From assembly GCA_003661125.1 (NCBI GenBank), contig QMVO01000029.1, positions 1 through 11,288 on the forward strand: 11,288 nucleotides of DNA, read 5' to 3'. Positions 6,972-11,288 of this stretch are shown in pieces (positions within the stretch are counted from its first letter, which is position 1; each line of letters begins with the position of its first letter). This DNA is from Methanosarcinales archaeon. Lineage in GTDB: Archaea; Halobacteriota; Syntropharchaeia; Alkanophagales; Methanospirareceae. The notes beneath the pieces are model-generated. The model was not told the origin of the DNA. It saw only the letters and a program-made list of their open reading frames with translations, and did no database searches. The translations under genes were made by a program, and so were the position numbers.

Positions 6972-7717
6972 CTCTTTGCTTTCTCTATCCTTTTCTCTAA
7001 CACCAGTTCCTGTCCCCCTCTTGAATACATCCGGTATATCCTGATTGTTCCATTTTCCTTTTCCTCATCGTCTATTTCGATTAAGTTAAACGATTGAAGA
7101 ATATTCCATTTCACACGGTTCGTGCATGCAGTCCCGGCATTTGTTATTATCATTCCATTCAAGTTCCATATCCACGGTACATGCTTATGCCCGCATAGTA
7201 CGAGGTCGGTCCCACATCTTATGAGCAATTCGAGAACGTCTCCCGCATCCATCGGGATATTTCTTTCGCGTCCTGTTTTTGGCACCGAAATTAAATGGTG
7301 GTGGAGAGCCACCACCTTAAAATCGCTGGTATCCAGGCACTTCTCTATCCATCCATATTTCTCTCTGCCCACGTGTCCATCATCGAGGTCCGGTTGTGTA
7401 GAATCCACACCCACAATTGTTATTCCCCCGTATCGCTCTACTTTCGATCTGGGACCGAAAATCTCCTCAAAACACAGGTCGCCTACATTCCTCGCATCAT
7501 GGTTCCCTGGAATTACTACTTTTTTCTCACACTCTATCCTCTCGATATAGCTTTCAGCACGCTCAAACTCAAAAGGATAGCCGTTCTCTGTTAAATCACC
7601 GGTAACGACCACGATTTCCGGCTCTATCTCGTTTATCCTTTCTATCACTTTCTCCGCCAAATCGGGCAGGAAGTGCGGTTCCGCCACATGAATGTCCGAG
7701 ATGTGCACTATTTTCAT
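6968..7717 (-). CDS. Calcineurin-like metallophosphoesterase (CpdA/YfcE-type fold) inside the pst operon
   Basis: A cytoplasmic di-metal phosphoesterase; the substrate is not evident. All five metal-binding blocks of the superfamily are present in the 249-residue protein: SDIH (7-10, Asp8/His10), GDLTENG (40-46, Asp41), GNHD (71-74, Asn72/His73), LHHH (138-141) and GHKH (176-179, His177/His179). There is no signal peptide or membrane helix. The layout resembles class III cyclic-nucleotide phosphodiesterases (CpdA-like), but related enzymes also cleave phosphodiesters or phosphomonoesters. ATG 7717 is preferred because MKIVHISDIH begins the domain and it follows the pstS stop by 10 bp; ATG 7753 would overlap pstS by 26 bp. 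Placement between pstS and pstC, with an ATGA overlap into pstC, ties it to phosphate supply or signalling (inference). Confidence 0.9.
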   Translation of the reverse strand: MKIVHISDIHVAEPHFLPDLAEKVIERINEIEPEIVVVTGDLTENGYPFEFERAESYIERIECEKKVVIPGNHDARNVGDLCFEEIFGPRSKVERYGGITIVGVDSTQPDLDDGHVGREKYGWIEKCLDTSDFKVVALHHHLISVPKTGRERNIPMDAGDVLELLIRCGTDLVLCGHKHVPWIWNLNGMIITNAGTACTNRVKWNILQSFNLIEIDDEEKENGTIRIYRMYSRGGQELVLEKRIEKAKR

Positions 7718-7727
7718 GTTTTCGTCT

Positions 7728-8720
7728 TCACTTCCTCCTTCTGAGCGCTGCATAAGCTACCGCTAATAGACCTGTAATGGCTAATAGCATCCGGAATCCT
7801 GGTACTTCTGGTGTTGGTGTCGGTGTTGGTGTTGCAGTAGGCGTTATCTCCGGCGTTACTTCTGGTGTAGTAGCCGCTAATTTTATGTAGCCCATGTCTT
7901 CCACTACCTTCTGCCCTTCTTCACTCAGCACGAAATCTATGAACGCTTTCTCTAAATTACTCGGTTCTCCTTTTGTTATCAGGTATAGCGTCCTCACGAT
8001 TGGATATTTATTCACGAGGACGTTCTCCACCGTTGCCTCTACTCCATCTATCTTAACTGCTTTCACAGAAGGATCAACGTATCCAAGGGAAAGATACCCG
8101 ATGCTGTTTTTGTCTTCGCTTACCGTTGCTCGTACTTCTCCATTCGAGGGCTTTACCGATGCTTTTCCTGTTATTTCCCTTTCCGAGGGCTTCATCACGA
8201 ACTTCTCGAATACTTCTCTCGTCCCGGAACCCTCTTCGCGCGTTATCACTCGGATCGCTTCATCCGCTCCCCCTAATTCCTTCCAGTTCGTTACCTCGCC
8301 TGCGAATATCTTCGACGCCTGTTCCAGCGTCAGTTCGCTTACCCCATTGGAGGGATGCACCACGATAGCCACGCTATCTTTGCCTATCGCTACTGGTTTC
8401 AAATCAGGATACCTCTCCATTTCCGTTGGTTTCACATCGCGCGATGCCGCACCGATGTCTATCTCACCTGCGCCCACCGATTTTACGCCATGACCTGACC
8501 CGCCGCCGGATACAGATATTCTCAGCGCAGGGTTCTTTTTCATGAGGAGTCGCGCGCATTCCTGATTTATTGGCAGCACGGTTGTAGAACCTGCGATTGT
8601 CAGTTTGCCCGAAAGTTCTGCGGATGAGCATTGCGCGGGCATTAAAACTACCGCTACTCCTATTGTCGCTATCGCCGATACCACTATTGCCACTATCACT
8701 ACCGCCTTTATTTTTTCCAT
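7728..8720 (-). CDS. pstS: Phosphate-binding protein PstS with PGF-CTERM anchor
   Basis: Extracytoplasmic phosphate receptor of the Pst importer. Of 330 residues, 5-27 form a hydrophobic signal segment and about 36-283 the periplasmic-binding-protein fold. Phosphate-contacting loops are visible: GSTTV (44-48), SGGGSGHG (71-78), GAASRD (90-95) and EEGSGTRE (162-169). A Thr/Pro linker (284-306) leads to PGF (307-309), a hydrophobic helix (about 311-326) and RRRK at the end. That is the PGF-CTERM tripartite signal processed by archaeosortase A, so the mature protein is probably lipid-linked at its C-terminus. MPAQC near residue 31 is a poor lipobox. ATG 8720 has GGAGG 10 bases upstream (8731-8735). 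It is first in the operon, with a strong promoter. Confidence 0.96.
   Translation of the reverse strand: MEKIKAVVIVAIVVSAIATIGVAVVLMPAQCSSAELSGKLTIAGSTTVLPINQECARLLMKKNPALRISVSGGGSGHGVKSVGAGEIDIGAASRDVKPTEMERYPDLKPVAIGKDSVAIVVHPSNGVSELTLEQASKIFAGEVTNWKELGGADEAIRVITREEGSGTREVFEKFVMKPSEREITGKASVKPSNGEVRATVSEDKNSIGYLSLGYVDPSVKAVKIDGVEATVENVLVNKYPIVRTLYLITKGEPSNLEKAFIDFVLSEEGQKVVEDMGYIKLAATTPEVTPEITPTATPTPTPTPEVPGFRMLLAITGLLAVAYAALRRRK
7810..7846. repeat. GGTGTT-type short tandem repeat encoding the PstS Thr-Pro linker
   Basis: On the plus strand, imperfect copies of GGTGTT/GGTGTC follow one another and encode TPTPTP on the minus strand. The tract forms the flexible stalk between the phosphate-binding domain and the PGF-CTERM anchor. 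Six-base units keep the frame, so length can vary without damage. Confidence 0.7.
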
Positions 8721-8730
8721 TTTATTTTTG

Positions 8731-8735
8731 CCTCC
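8731..8735 (-). promoter_or_regulatory. pstS ribosome binding site
   Basis: GGAGG on the minus strand lies 10 bases before the pstS ATG (8720) and complements the archaeal 16S tail. The likely transcription start is only a few bases further upstream, giving a very short leader. Confidence 0.75.
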
Positions 8736-8757
8736 AATAAGGAGAAAAATAAAAGGC

Positions 8758-8772
8758 TATATAAATTTTTCG
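8758..8772 (-). promoter_or_regulatory. Archaeal promoter (BRE + TATA) of the pst operon
   Basis: On the minus strand CGAAAAATTTATATA places a BRE-like CGAAAA directly before TTTATATA, the euryarchaeal TATA consensus. Initiation about 26 bases downstream falls near 8733-8738, just before or at the GGAGG site. This is the only strong promoter seen ahead of the seven-gene operon. Confidence 0.75.
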
Positions 8773-8790
8773 ATAATTTACGTATATAGG

Positions 8791-8820
8791 GATAATGTAT
8801 GTATATAAATGAAATTATAT
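8791..8820. promoter_or_regulatory. Second TATA box and inverted repeat upstream of the pst promoter
   Basis: A second TTTATATA on the minus strand (8802-8809) lies exactly 44 bp upstream of the first. It overlaps an inverted repeat ATATAA-N6-TTATAT (8803-8820). A GATAAT hexamer occurs at 8772-8777 and again at 8791-8796, 19 bp apart. This could be an alternative promoter and/or an operator for phosphate control. AT-richness makes chance likely for each element alone. Confidence 0.35.
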
Positions 8821-8865
8821 GCTCTTCAAGCATCTTACTCAGCACAGCATGAACGTGTTATTGTC

Positions 8866-8882
8866 AAAATTCATGGAATTTT
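8866..8882. repeat. Perfect 7-bp inverted repeat at the promoter of the plus-strand gene
   Basis: AAAATTC-ATG-GAATTTT is a perfect palindrome with a 3-base centre. It touches the TATA-like TTTTTATA of the divergent plus-strand gene, the position a repressor operator would take in archaea. Confidence 0.45.
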
Positions 8883-8887
8883 TTATA
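8880..8887 (+). promoter_or_regulatory. TATA-like box of the plus-strand secreted-protein gene
   Basis: TTTTTATA on the plus strand would start transcription near 8910, leaving about 17 bases before the ATG at 8927. There is no clear BRE and no Shine-Dalgarno; GAAG at 8918-8921 is weak. Confidence 0.4.
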
Positions 8888-8926
8888 GACTTAACATACC
8901 ATCAGATATAGTGTAAAGAAGTAAAA

Positions 8927-9430
8927 ATGAAACCCCAAATCGCAATAGAAATTGCATTAGTAATATTGCTACTATTGGCTGCTGTAATTGCGCTTTCTGG
9001 ATATTTCGGGAAGACATCAGCGTTTGATTTGCAAATCATTGATATCAGAGTTGAGAACCCGAAACCATCTTTATTAAGCGATAGAGCCGTTACAATCAAC
9101 CCTGGCGAATCCGTCACACTCGGCGTCATCGTCCAGAATAAAGGCGAAGAGATTATCTATCGAAACGCTTACAGTGTTGGTGTAGAAATAGTTTACCCAA
9201 CGGAGGGAACTAAATACTGGAAATTGCCCGCTGAACGATTAATAGAGATAGACATGGGTCCTGGGGGAAGATCAAGTTATGCCTTTAACGTATGGAATCG
9301 AAAAGAGCAACCTTTTTGTGGAAACTTTAAAATTCAGGCTTATATCAAATCAGTGCAGAGTGGTGAAAAACTTGCTCGCAGCGATAACGTGACAATTCAC
9401 CTTTCCACCTCCGTGCTCTCAAATAAATAA
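8927..9430 (+). CDS. Membrane-anchored extracytoplasmic beta-domain protein, unknown function
   Basis: Not recognised as a named family. The 167-residue product has one hydrophobic helix at 5-26 (IAIEIALVILLLLAAVIALS) that could be a signal peptide or an anchor. It is followed by a domain of alternating hydrophobic beta strands: FDLQIIDIRVENP (33-45), AVTINPGESVTLGVIVQNKG (54-73), VGVEIVYPTEG (84-94), and GNFKIQAYIKS to the end. INPGESVTLGVIVQNKG is the pattern of CARDB/Ig-like domains used in archaeal surface proteins. One N-glycosylation sequon, NVT, is at 154-156. It is the only plus-strand gene, divergent from pstS, and its last 34 bp overlap the ABC-2 permease gene tail to tail. The divergent promoters could link it to phosphate response (inference). 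Confidence 0.8.
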   Translation: MKPQIAIEIALVILLLLAAVIALSGYFGKTSAFDLQIIDIRVENPKPSLLSDRAVTINPGESVTLGVIVQNKGEEIIYRNAYSVGVEIVYPTEGTKYWKLPAERLIEIDMGPGGRSSYAFNVWNRKEQPFCGNFKIQAYIKSVQSGEKLARSDNVTIHLSTSVLSNK

Positions 9431-10227
9431 GAACCTACGCACACCATTCCAATAGAAAATGCGGAAGCCACAAAAAAATCGAGCAATATAGAAAATTCTG
9501 AAGCTCCTGCTCCGAGCAAAGCACCTCTTAAGCCATCCACGCCATACGTTAACGGATTAGCATAACAAACAGGGGTAAGCCAGGAAGGCAATGCCTCTAC
9601 CGGGAACAAAGCACCGGAGAGTAAAAAAATGGGGAACATAACGAAGTTTACTATCAATGAAAAACCTTGCATGTCGCGCATCCGCGAAGCGAAGATCAAA
9701 CCCAACCCGATAAATGTAAACGAAATCAAGCACATGAACATTAGCGCGAGGATAACGGGTATCACGCGTGTGATTTTAAAGCCCAGTAACGTGCTTAACG
9801 CTAAGATTAAAATACCCTGCATTACGGAAACGGTACTACCTCCTGCTATCCTTCCTAAGACGATAGAAAGTCTCGATACCGGTGCCACCATCACCTCCTT
9901 CAGAAATCCAAATTCTTTATCCCAGAGAACAGAAATGCCTGCGAACATCGAACTGAAAAGCATGGTCATTCCTATTATCCCGGGAGCGAGAAACTCGATA
10001 TAATCCATATCCTCCGGTATTCCAGGTATGGATGCATGCCCAAAACCTAATCCAAGAAATGCAAGGAAGAAAACAGGCATTCCTAACGCACCAACAACCC
10101 TGCTCTTTGCCCTCCACATCCCCTTCATTTCCCTGAGCCACAACACGTAGATTGCCTGAAAACTTATTGCCATTTTTTCGAGTAGCGATGAGATTCGTAG
10201 AGGAGTTCGCAAGAAAAAGTCCACCAA
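9397..10227 (-). CDS. ABC-2 type transporter permease
   Basis: Membrane subunit of an ABC-2 exporter (DrrB/NodJ/YadH-like), moving drugs, lipids or polysaccharides outward; the substrate is unknown. The 276-residue protein has six predicted helices (about 45-62, 82-100, 122-150, 155-180, 190-208, 246-268). It carries the family signature FLLSGALFPVEALPSWL (201-217) followed by NPLTYGVDGLR (224-234). FGFLKEVMVAPVSRLSIVLG (106-125) is the conserved cytoplasmic coupling segment. The start is probably TTG 10227 or GTG 10224: GAGG lies at the end of the preceding gene 12 bp away, whereas ATG 10173 has no ribosome site. No ATP-binding gene is seen beside it; the operon partner is a coiled-coil protein. 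Confidence 0.9.
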   Translation of the reverse strand: MVDFFLRTPLRISSLLEKMAISFQAIYVLWLREMKGMWRAKSRVVGALGMPVFFLAFLGLGFGHASIPGIPEDMDYIEFLAPGIIGMTMLFSSMFAGISVLWDKEFGFLKEVMVAPVSRLSIVLGRIAGGSTVSVMQGILILALSTLLGFKITRVIPVILALMFMCLISFTFIGLGLIFASRMRDMQGFSLIVNFVMFPIFLLSGALFPVEALPSWLTPVCYANPLTYGVDGLRGALLGAGASEFSILLDFFVASAFSIGMVCVGSYLFESTEVER

Positions 10228-10239
10228 ACCGCTAAACCT

Positions 10240-11106
10240 CTATTTTAACATCATCTCTGATTTTTGAAGTCGTAACAAATCTTCGGTACTCAGTTTTTGC
10301 CCTTCTCTGAACCTTTCATAAATGCTCTTAGCTCTCTTTCTTGCTTCCACTCTCTCTCTGAATCCAAAATCTTCCCTTATCTTCCTCCTCAGCCCGTTTA
10401 TTACACGATTAAAGTCTTTTATGTCTCGAAGATACCTTCTGAAAAGCCTGTGCGCCTCATCAGCTTCCTCCTGCGCCTCTATAAAAAGCCTGTGCGCCTC
10501 ATCAGCTTTCTCTCTCACTCTATCAGCTTCTTTAAACCATTCCACCATCTTATCATGGCATTCATGAGAAAGTTTTACGTATCTTATCACCTCTTCATGA
10601 TATTTATCCGCTTCTCTCCGGTATCGCTGCGCCTTCCTCAGCAATTCCTTCAACTTTTTGTCCTTCTCCAATTCCTTTTGCATTCCATCGAACTCCCTCC
10701 TCAGCTCTGTTATCTTCGCTACTAACTTCTTCTCTTTATCTTTGCTAAGTACTTCTACCTGCTGTTTTAACTCTAATTCATCTATTCTTCTCCTAAGCCC
10801 TTCAAAGACTTCTATGCTCTTTAAGTCATTCTCCTTCCGCAACTTCTCCACCATCGAGTAATACGTAGATGCTTTTCTATTCAACTCACCGCGCTTTGCC
10901 TTCTTCTCCTCTATTAGCTTCTCATACACCTCTCTTTGCTTCTTAAAACCCTTTGCTCGCTCTACCGCCTCTTTTATTCGCCCATTTAGCTCGTCCCTTA
11001 ACTCTGACCATTTGCTCGCTTCTGAATTTAACTCAGCCCTTCTTCTCTTATATTCCTCTGCTCTTTTTATTACTTCCGCTCTCCGTTCTATTAAATCCTC
11101 AAGCAT
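10240..11106 (-). CDS. Archaeal coiled-coil protein (COG1340-like)
   Basis: A 288-residue cytoplasmic protein, nearly all charged helix, with heptad character over about 1-245 and no membrane segment. The middle block RRRIDELELKQQVEVLSKDK followed by EKKLVAKITELRREF (106-139) and the ending AKSIYERFREGQKLSTEDLL (259-278) resemble archaeal proteins grouped as COG1340, whose function is not established. ADEAHRLF occurs at 201-208 and again at 215-222, from a 25-nt identical DNA repeat. The ATG start has a TATA box about 31 bp upstream and no Shine-Dalgarno, so the mRNA is probably leaderless. The TAG stop is 12 bp from the ABC-2 permease start, suggesting an operon. The family call is from memory of the pattern, not a search. 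Confidence 0.85.
   Translation of the reverse strand: MLEDLIERRAEVIKRAEEYKRRRAELNSEASKWSELRDELNGRIKEAVERAKGFKKQREVYEKLIEEKKAKRGELNRKASTYYSMVEKLRKENDLKSIEVFEGLRRRIDELELKQQVEVLSKDKEKKLVAKITELRREFDGMQKELEKDKKLKELLRKAQRYRREADKYHEEVIRYVKLSHECHDKMVEWFKEADRVREKADEAHRLFIEAQEEADEAHRLFRRYLRDIKDFNRVINGLRRKIREDFGFRERVEARKRAKSIYERFREGQKLSTEDLLRLQKSEMMLK
10442..10508 (-). repeat. 25-nt direct repeat with 42-nt period inside the coiled-coil gene
   Basis: The 25 bases at 10442-10466 recur identically at 10484-10508. The 42-nt period equals 14 codons, exactly two heptads, so the coiled-coil register is kept. The match at silent positions points to a recent internal duplication. Confidence 0.9.
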
Positions 11107-11133
11107 TCTTGTTTATATCACTTGTACCTACCC

Positions 11134-11141
11134 TTTATAAA
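11134..11141 (-). promoter_or_regulatory. TATA box of the coiled-coil/ABC-2 operon
   Basis: TTTATAAA on the minus strand is preceded by GGAAAGCA (BRE-like) and by a long A-rich tract. Initiation about 26 bases downstream falls near 11111, within a few bases of the ATG at 11106. With no Shine-Dalgarno present, this indicates a leaderless or nearly leaderless mRNA. Confidence 0.6.
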
Positions 11142-11183
11142 TGCTTTCCTATTTTTTTCTTTTTATTTTTTATTGTACATAAA

Positions 11184-11246
11184 GTATGACTTTCTTCATT
11201 TTATTCTTTCAAATCAAACGAAAATCCTTAGATAAAAAAGTCATAC
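11184..11246. repeat. Perfect 10-bp inverted repeat, 43-bp spacer
   Basis: GTATGACTTT (11184-11193) is mirrored by AAAGTCATAC (11237-11246). If three bases are skipped, ACAT/ATGT on the outer sides extends the match. It lies upstream of the coiled-coil operon and, on the other side, 11 bp before a possible plus-strand start. It may be paired operator half-sites or the ends of a tiny element. Confidence 0.6.
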
Positions 11247-11257
11247 ATGTTTGAATT

Positions 11258-11288
11258 ATGGAAGAAGTAATTGCCTCACCTTTCATCA
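11258..11288 (+). CDS. Possible start of a plus-strand gene, cut by the window edge
   Basis: ATG at 11258 opens MEEVIASPFI and stays open to the edge. It would be divergent from the coiled-coil operon. No Shine-Dalgarno or convincing TATA box precedes it. An overlapping minus-strand frame (from 11286 or beyond, to TGA at 11209) is also open. Only ten codons are visible, so neither can be identified. Confidence 0.2.
   Translation, partial: MEEVIASPFI

Noticed and set aside
7718..7753. 12-residue N-terminal extension of the metallophosphoesterase
   Set aside because: It lies in the end of pstS and precedes the conserved MKIVHISDIH domain start; ATG 7717 with a 10-bp gap is simpler.
7894..8493. 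Plus-strand open frame of 199 codons opposite pstS
   Set aside because: It is an antisense shadow; the PstS reading carries all phosphate-binding loops and a promoter, while the shadow has neither motif nor ribosome site.
8627..8632. PstS as a conventional lipoprotein through a Cys near residue 31
   Set aside because: MPAQC lacks the small residue before Cys and the Leu expected in a lipobox, and a full PGF-CTERM signal exists at the other end.
11151..11176. T-rich tract as a transcription terminator
   Set aside because: It is T-rich only on the plus strand, where no gene ends nearby; on the minus strand it is the A-rich upstream part of the coiled-coil promoter.

Overview
The window is archaeal chromosomal DNA, probably euryarchaeal. 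The evidence is: TTTATATA-type TATA boxes with a BRE-like purine stretch and no bacterial -35/-10 boxes; a PstS that ends in a PGF-CTERM sorting signal; a PhoU-family protein fused to an AbrB/SpoVT DNA-binding domain; and an archaeal coiled-coil protein of the COG1340 type. A methane-cycling lineage such as ANME-1 (Methanophagales) or a relative would fit, but no marker here proves it. Twelve protein genes are well supported. Eleven are on the minus strand.

Region 1 (36-2765, minus): a class II histone-deacetylase/AcuC-like gene is followed 14 bp later by purF, the amidophosphoribosyltransferase of purine synthesis. Upstream of the deacetylase is a strong Shine-Dalgarno site that does not serve the deacetylase start. 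It serves a 13-codon lysine-rich mini-ORF, which overlaps the deacetylase start by ATGA. A further coding-like open frame lies between this mini-ORF and the preceding gene, with no obvious start codon.

Region 2 (2766-8720, minus): a complete phosphate uptake operon in the order pstS, metallophosphoesterase, pstC, pstA, pstB, phoU, AbrB-phoU. Junctions are tight, from a 4-bp overlap to a 10-bp gap, and it reads as one transcript from a clear promoter at about 8758-8772. PstS captures phosphate outside the cell and is anchored through its C-terminus. PstC and PstA form the membrane channel and PstB powers it. The two PhoU-type proteins presumably gate transport and/or regulate. The calcineurin-like phosphoesterase between pstS and pstC is an unusual insertion in the standard set.

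Region 3 (8721-9430): an AT-rich divergent intergenic region with two identical TATA boxes and small inverted repeats leads rightward to the only plus-strand gene, a one-helix-anchored extracytoplasmic beta-domain protein of unknown function.

Region 4 (9397-11288): a coiled-coil protein and an ABC-2 permease form a minus-strand operon without a visible ATPase gene. The permease gene overlaps the plus-strand gene tail to tail by 34 bp. The coiled-coil promoter implies an almost leaderless mRNA. The right edge holds a perfect 10-bp inverted repeat and perhaps the first codons of a plus-strand gene.

No tRNA, rRNA, CRISPR array or insertion sequence was seen. The best candidates for something not previously described are the coupled mini-ORF chain upstream of the deacetylase, the phosphoesterase inside pst, and the coiled-coil/ABC-2 pair.
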